DNA of 55,443 nucleotides from Bacteroidales bacterium (GTDB taxonomy: Bacteria > Bacteroidota > Bacteroidia > Bacteroidales > P3), in contig JAFROL010000049.1 in assembly GCA_017429685.1 (NCBI GenBank), positions 1-55,443 on the forward strand, in the 5' to 3' direction. The notes beneath the pieces are model-generated. The model was not told the DNA's origin. It saw nothing but the letters and a program-made list of their open reading frames with translations, and ran no database searches. Every line of letters starts with the position of its first letter. Position 1 is the first letter of the stretch. Made by a program: the position numbers and the translations under genes. Shown here piece by piece: positions 46,602 through 53,215 of this stretch.

Positions 46602-46784
46602 ATGAACACAATGGATAATATAGCATACAGCGCGCTTCGGGCAGGGGATACCACCTCCTATGCTGCTCCTGCGAGGACGAAATCCGCCGCTCCGAAGAAA
46701 AAGAAGAGAATGTCTGTCGAGGAATATTTCGGCAAGGTGTTGAAAAAACTTGACGAACATTATGCGGCTGTACAAGAAGGTTGA
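46602..46784 (+). CDS. type II antitoxin candidate
   Basis: The 60-residue protein runs from the ATG at 46602 (MNTMDNIAYSALRAGDTTSY). It is basic in the middle (KSAAPKKKKRM) and ends with a helix SVEEYFGKVLKKLDEHYAAV. It shows no clear ribbon-helix-helix at the front, so the family is uncertain, but position and the 23-bp overlap with a RelE/ParE toxin make an antitoxin role likely. The C-terminal helix would bind the toxin. ATG at 46611 is also possible. Confidence 0.7.
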   Translation: MNTMDNIAYSALRAGDTTSYAAPARTKSAAPKKKKRMSVEEYFGKVLKKLDEHYAAVQEG

Positions 46785-47115
46785 AATCGACCCGTCGGCC
46801 GACGAGGACATCGACGAACTGTACGACTACCTTGTGCAGGTGATGTCCTACGACAGCGCACGGCGCTATGTGCTGGCGATGATTGACGAGGTCAACTCGC
46901 TTGCCGTCTATGCCGACTGTTTCGCCGAAAGTCGTTCCGCGACCATCCGCAGGGTGTACCCCGGTGCACGGCGTATGGTGTCGCACAACAAGAAGTGGAT
47001 ATATGTATTTCATATTGAAGATGAAGGAACCGCCAGTGGCTGTTCCGATAGCGAAGAGGAGAACAAAATCGTTGTTGTCGACCGTATATTGAATGGTAAA
47101 ATGGTCAAAGGATGA
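46762..47115 (+). CDS. RelE/ParE superfamily toxin with repeat-derived insertion
   Basis: The 117-residue protein starts at the ATG at 46762 inside the antitoxin gene. It has the fold signs of RelE/ParE toxins: IDPSADEDIDELYDYLV helices, SRSATIRRVYPGARRM, KKWIYVFHIEDE, and VVVDRILNGKM as the last strand. Residues about 87-102 (EGTASGCSDSEEENK) are an extra stretch between the last two strands. Its DNA, at 47020-47067, is a variant of the 44-bp core that occurs in the flanking direct repeats. So the repeat was copied into the gene, or the reverse, without loss of frame. Activity is likely kept since the insert lies in a hairpin loop. Confidence 0.82.
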   Translation: MRLYKKVEIDPSADEDIDELYDYLVQVMSYDSARRYVLAMIDEVNSLAVYADCFAESRSATIRRVYPGARRMVSHNKKWIYVFHIEDEGTASGCSDSEEENKIVVVDRILNGKMVKG

Positions 47116-47126
47116 AAGTATATATC

Positions 47127-47310
47127 CATAACTCGCTGATTTTTCCCCTACGGATTGCACAAGAAATCGGAGAGGATGAAGGAACTGCCGGTGGCCGTTC
47201 CGATAGCGCAGCGGAGAACAAAAAGGAACTGCCGGTGGCCGTTCCGATAGCGCAGCGGAGAACAAAAATTTCCTCTTTTTTTTTAATTCATATGCCTGCA
47301 CCTGCCGCAA
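47127..47310 (+). repeat. direct repeat, right copy with doubled core
   Basis: Matches 46374-46515 over its length. The 44-bp core (47180-47223) is repeated at once at 47224-47267. Ends TGCACCTGCCGCAA like the left copy. A GC-rich GCTGCGGCGGGG follows. It lies between the toxin stop and the 47398 gene. Confidence 0.9.
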
Positions 47311-47397
47311 TGCTGCGGCGGGGTGGGAGGGTTTACTCTAAACTCACTCTGGATGTAAAAAAACAAAAATGTATAATTAATTAAATTATTCAACAAT

Positions 47398-48333
47398 ATG
47401 AAGAAAACAGTACTTGTTTTTTCGGTATTAACCTTGATGGTTGGAGAATCCATTGCGCAAATTCAAGAGTACACTCCAGTAAAACCAGCAGAAGAAAAAG
47501 TGGAAACAGTTTACGATAGTACGTATAACTATCCTTTCATGGAAAGTCCTAATATTATGATAGGACAAACTCTATACGTTAGAGCGATAATAAATACTCC
47601 TTTTGCTGGTAATTATTATAGTTCGTTCCCTAAGAAAGGTGTGGCATCATATGATCAAATACGATATAAAAGTACCGTCAAAAATGGATATAGAACATAT
47701 ACACCTAAGGAGGCGATAGAAAAGAAATATTTTAATGTGGTGGATTATAAAAAGATTGAAAATGAGGACTGGTTAGTCCTTTACAATCCTGCTGATAAGG
47801 ACACTGCATATTATCAATGCGATGTTCTTGATGGTATAAGAAATCCCTTTATTACGATGGGCTATTACACATACTGTGAAAATAGATATGTCGGAAAGAA
47901 CGTAAGGTTTTCAAGGATAAATGAAGATAGCATTGTCGTAAAAAAAGTCGTCGCTGTTAGTGTAGACAAAGAGTCACAGTGGATTTGTCTTGTGTTTGAA
48001 GATGGCACAGCAACTCTGATAACAAACGACCTGGTCCGAAACAAATCTAATCAAAGTAAACTGACGAATAAGGAGACGATAAAAACATACTCACATGATT
48101 TGCTTTGGGGAGGATTTATGTTGGAAGAGGACTACAATCAACTTTACTCAAAGTATGGTAACATTGTGGATGTAGCATTGCACAAAAAAGTAAAGGTTGG
48201 AATGCCACTGGAACTGCTTTTAATTAGTTGGGGCGAACCTGACAAGATAAACAAGTCAAGTTATGGTGACCAGTACGTATATGGCCGTCAGTATGTCTAT
48301 GTGGAAGGTAAAACAGTTACAGCGTGGAATTGA
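47398..48333 (+). CDS. secreted protein of unknown function, AT-rich
   Basis: I do not recognise this 311-residue protein. It has a signal peptide (KKTVLVFSVLTLMVGESIAQ) and should be periplasmic or exposed. The body is rich in Tyr, Lys and Asn with predicted beta structure, including the C-terminal SmpA-like phrase VGMPLELLLISWGEPDKIN and YGRQYVYVEG, a pattern shared by BamE/SmpA-fold proteins, so the last 60 residues may adopt that fold. Its GC content is well below that of the flanking genes, which points to recent transfer. It lies between the toxin-antitoxin repeats and a tandem repeat. Confidence 0.75.
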   Translation: MKKTVLVFSVLTLMVGESIAQIQEYTPVKPAEEKVETVYDSTYNYPFMESPNIMIGQTLYVRAIINTPFAGNYYSSFPKKGVASYDQIRYKSTVKNGYRTYTPKEAIEKKYFNVVDYKKIENEDWLVLYNPADKDTAYYQCDVLDGIRNPFITMGYYTYCENRYVGKNVRFSRINEDSIVVKKVVAVSVDKESQWICLVFEDGTATLITNDLVRNKSNQSKLTNKETIKTYSHDLLWGGFMLEEDYNQLYSKYGNIVDVALHKKVKVGMPLELLLISWGEPDKINKSSYGDQYVYGRQYVYVEGKTVTAWN

Positions 48334-48600
48334 AACCGCCTGTCGCGAATTACGAATGTCAGTTTTGAAAAAAAACCGACCGCCGCAGAATGCGAAAGTC
48401 CCAAACGGTTTTGAAAACGGCTGTCGCGGTTTGTGAAAATGGGTTTTGAAATTGAAACAAGGTTTTGCGGGGATGCAAAAGGGTGTTTTGAAAATGAAAC
48501 AAGGTTTCGCAGGTTGCGAAAGGGCTTTTCGGATTGAAAACAGGGTTTGGCAGGGTTACAACGGGGAGTTTTTAAATCAAAAGGCGGTGAAAAAGAGTGT
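48334..48600. repeat. degenerate tandem repeat, about 42-bp unit
   Basis: At least three units of the form GAAACAAGGTTTTGCGGGGATGCAAAAGGGTGTTTTGAAAAT run from about 48440 to 48580, with weaker copies back to 48360. They open reading frames on both strands, each with QGFAGxxKG-like or FRNLRNLV-like repeats; neither has homologues I can name, so they are not called as genes. Confidence 0.75.
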
Positions 48601-48608
48601 CGCAAGGT

Positions 48609-48701
48609 TCACTTCTTCTTTCCCTTTTTCCAGTCGAAATAGATCATTCCACCCGTCCATAGCAGGGCGCAGACAATGGCCCAGATTGCTCCTGTGTTCA
48701 T
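48609..48701 (-). CDS. 30-residue membrane peptide coupled to the M28 gene
   Basis: The ATG (48701) overlaps the stop of the peptidase gene (ATGA), typical of translational coupling. The product is MNTGAIWAIVCALLWTGGMI plus YFDWKKGKKK: one membrane helix (residues about 5-22) with a basic C-terminal tail, which would lie in the cytosol. It has no similarity I can name, but a mutated copy of its 3' part at 45722 shows it is a mobile or duplicated sequence. Given the overlap, it is probably translated. Confidence 0.7.
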   Translation of the reverse strand: MNTGAIWAIVCALLWTGGMIYFDWKKGKKK

Positions 48702-50179
48702 AGCAGAAAACTAACGGTTATCCAACGTTGCAGCGATGTCGTTCGTGGCATTGTGTCGTCGAAATAGGAATCCAACTGATAGAGCATCGTATATGACCAG
48801 CTGATACGACCTGTGCGTGAGCCGATGGTCCAATGCACGCCCCAAAGGTTGGCATTGTATGTCTCCGTGTGGTTCAGCAGACGGCGATAGTTGAAACCGG
48901 CACCGAGGTAGAAAAAGCCTTCCGGCGTGGCGTTCCATATCGCCGAAACGGGAATCAGAAGGCTGGTCTGTGTCTCGCCGTCACTGTGGTTCAGGACGTC
49001 GGCTGCGGTTCCGCTCAAGTCAACGTTTGGCATCATCGCTGCATTGAACAGCGCCTGGCACTGGAGCGTGAACGAACCGCGGTTGAAGCGGGCGTCGAGG
49101 CCGGCGTGGCATTCCAGTCCCAGTCGGCCCTTCAGCGACGAGTTGGGATAGCGCAGGCTGGCAGTTCCGAATCCTGCGGCGGGTCCGATTTCGAACATCG
49201 GCAGGTGGTCGCGGTGCTTGGGCGCCACCTTGCCGCTGGCCTTGAGCGGAGCGCGGTCGGTGGCCCATTGCAGGGTCAGCTCGGTGAGGAAACCGCAGAT
49301 GCGGTCAAGGCCTTCGTAGTCGATCAGGTCGGCATCGTCTTCGGGCTTGTGGTAGGGCGATTTCAGGCCCGAGGTTACCGCCAGCGTCGGCAACTGGCCT
49401 ATGCTGGCGAAGGGTTCGGTGTCGGTGGCCGTCAGTGCCGACGTCTCAAAACGTTTCAGTTTCAGCGTCATCCCTTGATCGTCGGCAATCTGCCTCATCG
49501 TCCTGTCGGCACCGTCAAGGGTGGCAACGCCCTCAATCACAAGCGCGTTGTTGGCGCTGAGCCAACCCACCATATCGATGCTCATCATCACTTTGACCTT
49601 ATGGATGTCGTCACCCATCATCCGCACCATATCTTTCGAGCCGTACAGCCCTTGCTCCTCGCTGTCGAAAGCGGCGATGATGATGCTGCGTTTCAGCTCG
49701 TTGCGGTGGGCGTAAAGCTCGCGGGCAATCTCGATCAGGGCCGTGCTGCCCGACGCGTTGTCGTCGGCGCCGTTATGGACCTGCCCGTTTTTTACTCCAA
49801 TGTGGTCATAATGAGCGCCCAGCACGATATATTCGTCCTTCAGCACCGGGTCGTTGCCCGGAATCATCATAATGATATTGCTGATCATACCGGTGTCAAA
49901 GTCATAGCCTATAGGCGACAACCTCGGTCTGAATGGGTACAGGCAACTGTCGCCGTAGGGCTGCAGGCCTATCGCCTGGTATTGGTTCAGAATGTATTGG
50001 CGTGCTTTGGCACCGCCCACGCTGCCAGCCAGACGACCCTGCAGGCTGTCGCTGGCCAGCAGGTACAAATGCTGCCGCAGCCGCTGCTGGCGCCCCTGCT
50101 GCGCGTTGGCCGAGCCGGCACACACCGTCGCCATCAGCGCGGCGATGGCAATAAAAACAAGAATCCTTTTCTGTCTCAT
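48698..50179 (-). CDS. M28 peptidase fused to a C-terminal beta-barrel-like domain
   Basis: The 493-residue protein starts at the ATG at 50179 with a signal peptide (MRQKRILVFIAIAALMATVCAGSANAQ). Residues about 30-330 are an M28 zinc aminopeptidase with the two-metal ligands in LGAHYDHIG, NGADDNASGS, FDSEEQGLYGS, MSIDMVG and SPYHKPEDDAD. Beyond residue 335 the sequence changes to alternating strands, rich in Gly, Tyr and Asn with turns (YNANLWGVHWTIGSRTGRISWSY), ending in VSFLL; this looks like an 8-strand barrel or the strand-rich surface domain of a secreted enzyme. Such M28-barrel chimeras are unusual. If a true barrel, the peptidase would be anchored in the outer membrane. It overlaps the 30-residue peptide gene. 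Confidence 0.85.
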   Translation of the reverse strand: MRQKRILVFIAIAALMATVCAGSANAQQGRQQRLRQHLYLLASDSLQGRLAGSVGGAKARQYILNQYQAIGLQPYGDSCLYPFRPRLSPIGYDFDTGMISNIIMMIPGNDPVLKDEYIVLGAHYDHIGVKNGQVHNGADDNASGSTALIEIARELYAHRNELKRSIIIAAFDSEEQGLYGSKDMVRMMGDDIHKVKVMMSIDMVGWLSANNALVIEGVATLDGADRTMRQIADDQGMTLKLKRFETSALTATDTEPFASIGQLPTLAVTSGLKSPYHKPEDDADLIDYEGLDRICGFLTELTLQWATDRAPLKASGKVAPKHRDHLPMFEIGPAAGFGTASLRYPNSSLKGRLGLECHAGLDARFNRGSFTLQCQALFNAAMMPNVDLSGTAADVLNHSDGETQTSLLIPVSAIWNATPEGFFYLGAGFNYRRLLNHTETYNANLWGVHWTIGSRTGRISWSYTMLYQLDSYFDDTMPRTTSLQRWITVSFLL

Positions 50180-50279
50180 AATGACTACATAACTAAAAAT
50201 CACGCTTTTTATTGCTCAGCGACTTTCGTTTTTTTTTGCAAATAAAGACAAATAGTTGTCTGCATTATAAAAATGTTCG

Positions 50280-50287
50280 TATATTTG
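50280..50287 (+). promoter_or_regulatory. -7 promoter box of the 50519 gene
   Basis: TATATTTG fits TAnnTTTG. A GTTG/TTGT lies about 20 bp upstream. The start codon is about 230 nt downstream, leaving a long leader. Confidence 0.5.
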
Positions 50288-50360
50288 CACAATCAAACAC
50301 CGCAATACGATTATGCGTTAATTTCTGAAAATCATATTTTTAAATCGGGAAACATTGTTC

Positions 50361-50476
50361 GTCGGGTCGCCAAAAGCGTCCTTCGGAAGGGGAGTTGTAC
50401 GCCTTTTCTGACGCCTTCAGGCCACCGAGGTCTTTGACATAGTTTCTCCTTTTTGCAAAAGCCTGAGCGACCCGGC
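50361..50476 (+). ncRNA. candidate folded leader RNA
   Basis: GTCGGGTCGC (50361-50370) can pair with GCGACCCGGC (50467-50476) as a closing stem around about 96 nt. Inside are CCTTCGGAAGG (50380-50390) and CTGACGCCTTCAG (50409-50421), two small hairpins. A three-way fold of this kind resembles a riboswitch or protein-binding leader, but no known class fits: no TPP, cobalamin or preQ1 core was found. It lies 43 nt before the 50519 gene. Confidence 0.45.
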
Positions 50477-50518
50477 CGAATCATCGCTTTTGTAAAAACC
50501 TTCAAAACATTTAAAAAT

Positions 50519-51139
50519 ATGAATTTTAACGAAAACCAAAACGTAACTTCGTACGAAAACGAAACTTTGAACGAAAACCAAAACGAAAACCAAAAGGCTG
50601 GCGCTCAGCCGAAAACAAAAGTTATGCTGGCCTGGAGCAACGGCCGCGAGACGCACCTGCACCCCTCGATGATGCACTTGGCCGAGGAGCGTCACCTGAA
50701 GCAGCTGGCAATACTCAAACAACAGGAAAAAGAATTTAAGCTGGGCCCCGAAGGCTATTGCCGCAAGCTCAGCAGCGAGTACGAACGCTATAGCGACGAG
50801 CTGTGGCAGCTAGGGCTCCGCATCGAAAGCTACCGCTTGCTACTCTATGCCGCCGAGGCCCTGTTCGGGACCCCTCGCAGCTGGATCCACAGCACCCACA
50901 CCAGCTGGTACCACGACAACCTCAAGCAGTTCCGCCGCCTGTTCCTCCGCTGCCGCGAACGTGCCCAGCAGGACACGCGCCTGATGCCCGTCTTCAACGC
51001 CAGCCTGGTCAAAAAGCTCTATTTCCGTATGCTGGATGAATATTCCGGCTGCGCAATCAGCTACCGCGACAAGCGCAAGGACTGGACCCTCTGGGACGAC
51101 GTCTACCACATCGACGGCGACAACCCGCTGTGCGACTGA
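50519..51139 (+). CDS. protein of unknown function with Asn/Gln/Glu repeats at its N-terminus
   Basis: I do not recognise this 206-residue protein. The ATG at 50519 gives a start rich in Asn, Glu and Gln (NENQNVTSYENETLNENQNE), encoded by AACGAAAACCAAA repeats. The rest is helical with many Arg, Lys, Tyr and Trp residues (YCRKLSSEYERYSDELWQLGLRIESYRLLLY; RRLFLRCRERAQQD), suggesting a soluble nucleic-acid or protein-binding helical domain. There is no signal peptide. It follows a long folded leader and ends before a palindrome and a strong terminator, so it is probably transcribed alone. Confidence 0.65.
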   Translation: MNFNENQNVTSYENETLNENQNENQKAGAQPKTKVMLAWSNGRETHLHPSMMHLAEERHLKQLAILKQQEKEFKLGPEGYCRKLSSEYERYSDELWQLGLRIESYRLLLYAAEALFGTPRSWIHSTHTSWYHDNLKQFRRLFLRCRERAQQDTRLMPVFNASLVKKLYFRMLDEYSGCAISYRDKRKDWTLWDDVYHIDGDNPLCD

Positions 51140-51184
51140 CGTCGCAAACGGTTGCGCGAGGCACCTGCAAGACGTTTTTACTCT

Positions 51185-51257
51185 TTTTTTTCATTCAGTT
51201 CTTATATCGTTCTTATATTGCCGATATAAGAACGATATAAGAACTGAATGAAAAAAA
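51185..51257. repeat. long-armed palindrome, copy 2
   Basis: A 34-bp arm (51185-51218, starting TTTTTTTCATTCAGTTCTTA) and its exact complement (51224-51257) flank the loop TGCCG. The inner 23 bp are the same as in the copy at 31608. It ends in A/T on both sides rather than T on one. A smaller stem CCATCGC/GCGATGG follows at 51262-51278. Confidence 0.92.
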
Positions 51258-51296
51258 TATGCCATCGCGCGGCGATGGTATCCCCCCTGTCTAAAG

Positions 51297-51338
51297 GGAA
51301 ACCCCTGGTATCATCGTGCCAGGGGTTTCCTTTTTTTT
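51297..51338 (+). terminator. strong terminator of the 50519 gene
   Basis: GGAAACCCCTGG (51297-51308) pairs with CCAGGGGTTTCC (51319-51330) around a 10-nt loop; eight T follow. Confidence 0.92.
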
Positions 51339-51389
51339 ATCCATTTATGCTGTATGTGGGCGGATGTGGAGCTTGTGTGCCGTACGGGT

Positions 51390-52187
51390 TCAGAAGTTGC
51401 CTTTTTGGTCCTTGACGGCGCTGCGCATCGGCTCGGGCAGGTCGGGGAAGAAGGTGAGGCCGGTGATGCGCTCCACTTCGGCGATGGTGTTGGTGTAGCT
51501 GTCGCGCTTTTTGGTGCCTTCGTTGTTGCGGACGATGTAGCCGATGCCTTTAGGGTTGTCGGGGTCGAGCAGGGCGACGACCTTGAAGAAGGCTTCGGGC
51601 ACTGGGATGCAGTGCTGGCCGATGCTGTCGTGCTCCTGGTTGAGGAACAGGGGGCCGCAGACGACGACCACCTCGCCGTAGCGGCGTGCCCACTTGCGGC
51701 AGTCCATCTCGATCTGGTTCCAGATGCCGCTGTTGAGGGTCTTGTTCTGCGGGCAGGCGTTGGTCATCAGGAAGCTTTCGTACATCGCCACCGAGTCCCA
51801 CTTGTTGTCGCCCGCGGGGCACATATGCCCGCGGTCCCAGTCGGTGCCGCGATAGTCCTGCCAGTAGGCTCGCGGCTGCGGCACTTCTTTGTCGTCGTGC
51901 CAGGCTGTGGCTGGGCGCGGCACGGGTCCGTCGGTGTGGTCCTTGGTGAGTCGCCAGGCCACCCAGTTGGGCTGGCGTGTGTCGCGGTTGTAGGATACGA
52001 CGTAGGCCTTGCGCGTCAGTATCTGCTCGGGCCGGTCGGTGATGGGCGCGGGCAGGGGCAGGTCGCGCGTCCATTGCTGTGGGTCGGCCTGCTGTACGAA
52101 TGTGGTTGTCTGTGTGTTGGCCTGGCGGCACGATGCGGCCGTCAGTAGCAACAATAAAACCAGGGGTATTATGCGAATCTGTTTCAT
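51390..52187 (-). CDS. DNA/RNA non-specific endonuclease lipoprotein
   Basis: The 265-residue protein has a lipoprotein signal (MKQIRIIPLVLLLLLTAASC) and a NUC1-type nuclease domain. The catalytic motif DRGHMCPAGDN holds the histidine base; the metal-binding asparagine is in TNACPQNKTLNSGIWNQIE. It degrades nucleic acids outside the cytoplasm with a divalent metal, for nutrition or biofilm DNA. As a lipoprotein it is probably anchored at the outer membrane. The order of conserved motifs and length are normal. Confidence 0.93.
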   Translation of the reverse strand: MKQIRIIPLVLLLLLTAASCRQANTQTTTFVQQADPQQWTRDLPLPAPITDRPEQILTRKAYVVSYNRDTRQPNWVAWRLTKDHTDGPVPRPATAWHDDKEVPQPRAYWQDYRGTDWDRGHMCPAGDNKWDSVAMYESFLMTNACPQNKTLNSGIWNQIEMDCRKWARRYGEVVVVCGPLFLNQEHDSIGQHCIPVPEAFFKVVALLDPDNPKGIGYIVRNNEGTKKRDSYTNTIAEVERITGLTFFPDLPEPMRSAVKDQKGNF

Positions 52188-52225
52188 ATCAGTTTTTTTG
52201 GTCTCCCGTTATTTTTTTTTCTCCT

Positions 52226-52403
52226 GCTCGCAAGCGAGCGAAATCTTGTAGATCTTGTAGATTTTCCGCTCGCAAGCGAGCGAATTGCTGATAATTGCTG
52301 TTCAATTGCTGGTAATTGCTGTTTAAATTAAAAAAAAATTTCTGTTAATTCCTGGTTGATTACTGATAATTCCTGTTAGTGAAACTCCTGCTCGCAAGCG
52401 AGC
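52226..52403. repeat. array with three GCTCGCAAGCGAGC palindromes
   Basis: The 14-bp inverted repeat GCTCGCAAGCGAGC occurs at 52226, 52268 and 52390, each followed by GAA(A/T)T. Between them run AATTGCTGATAATTGCTG-type 9-mers (52282-52325) and TTCCTGGTTGATTACTGA (52343-52365). It lies between the nuclease and thioesterase genes. CTTGTAGAT is itself doubled at 52245-52260. Confidence 0.85.
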
Positions 52404-52461
52404 GAAATCTTGGAAATTTAGAAAAGCGGAAAGCGGAGAACGGAAAGCGGAAAGATAATTC

Positions 52462-52570
52462 GTATTGTCCCTTTTAACTTCCCTTTAACTTCCCTTTAAC
52501 TTCCCTTTAACTTCCCTTTAACTTCCCTTTTAACTTTCCTTTTAACTTCCCTTTAACTTTCAACTTTCAA
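52462..52570. repeat. tandem AACTTCCCTTT array
   Basis: TATTGTCCCTTTTAACTTCCC starts the array; about seven 11-bp AACTTCCCTTT units follow and run into the last codons of the thioesterase gene. The unit and the leading TATTGTCCC are the same as in the hairpin at 29680-29740. A GCGGAAAGCGG phrase precedes it (52432-52455). Confidence 0.88.
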
Positions 52571-52951
52571 CTTTTTCTCGTTGGCTTTTTGCTGGAAGCG
52601 GTCGCTGTCGATGATGAAGCGCTCGTGTGTGCCTTCGCCGATGAGGCCGCATTGGTCGTAGGCGCGGACGCTGAACACGAGGCGGCGACGGTCGACTTCT
52701 GTCAGCTCGCTGTCGCACCACACGCGCATTCCGACTGGCGTGGCGGCGCAGTGGCTGACGTCGATACGGGTGCCCACGGTGCCCTGACCGGGGTCGAGTA
52801 GGGGCGTAACGCTCTCGTTGCAAGTGCGTTCGATGAGGGCTATCATCATCGGTGTGGCGAAAACTTTTACCAGTCCGCTGCCGATGCGGTCGGCGCAGAG
52901 CTCGTCGGTGACGGTCTGCTCAAGATGTCCTTTTATTCCTTTTTCTATCAT
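52553..52951 (-). CDS. hotdog-fold thioesterase, FlK-like
   Basis: The 132-residue protein has the hotdog thioesterase pattern: FATPMMIALIERTCNESV (the active-site Thr/Glu region of FlK-like enzymes), GTVGTRIDVSHCAATPVGM with a conserved His, and RRLVFSVRAYDQCGLIGEGTHERFIID. It should hydrolyse short acyl-CoAs in the cytosol; the substrate is not known. The last residues, KKLKVES, are encoded by the tandem AACTTTC repeat, so the repeat supplied the stop. No partner genes. Confidence 0.88.
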   Translation of the reverse strand: MIEKGIKGHLEQTVTDELCADRIGSGLVKVFATPMMIALIERTCNESVTPLLDPGQGTVGTRIDVSHCAATPVGMRVWCDSELTEVDRRRLVFSVRAYDQCGLIGEGTHERFIIDSDRFQQKANEKKLKVES

Positions 52952-53045
52952 TTTAGTAATTAGTGATTAGTGATTAGTGATTAGTGACCTGTGACCTGTG
53001 ACACGAACGCACTCGTTTCACTGGTCACTATTCACTGGTCACTGA
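52952..53045. repeat. GTGATTAGTGA / GTGACCTGTGA array
   Basis: TAGTGATTAGTGATTAGTGACCTGTGACCTGTGACACGA with a short inverted half TCACTGGTCACTATTCACTGGTCAC. Same family at 53975-54080, 45661-45683, 31077-31098 and 3917-3935. It lies upstream of the thioesterase. Confidence 0.8.
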
Positions 53046-53215
53046 TTATGTGATATATTTAATCTAACGTGGTTTATCAATTATTATTGTTTGCAACAAT
53101 AAATTGTGTTTCTCCGCGTTTGTCAGGTTGTTATGTCTGCCGGTTTCGCCTATGAAACAATTACAATAAAACTAACGCACTAACACAATAACTCAATAAT
53201 ACAATACTAAAGATT

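Noticed and set aside
46602-46784. Calling the antitoxin ParD or RelB by name
   Set aside because: The front lacks a clear ribbon-helix-helix, so only position supports its role.
47112-47384. Frame over the right direct repeat
   Set aside because: It consists mostly of the doubled 44-bp unit read in two frames and ends in AT-rich spacer.
48297-48703. Frames on both strands of the 42-bp tandem repeat
   Set aside because: Repeat-derived; the plus-strand one runs antisense over the small membrane peptide gene.
50361-50476. TPP or cobalamin riboswitch
   Set aside because: CCTGAG and GCCACCG phrases are present, but the remaining conserved core elements and order of those classes are missing.
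52226-52570. Possible CRISPR array
   Set aside because: The repeats are tandem or palindromic without spacers of even length, and there are no cas genes.
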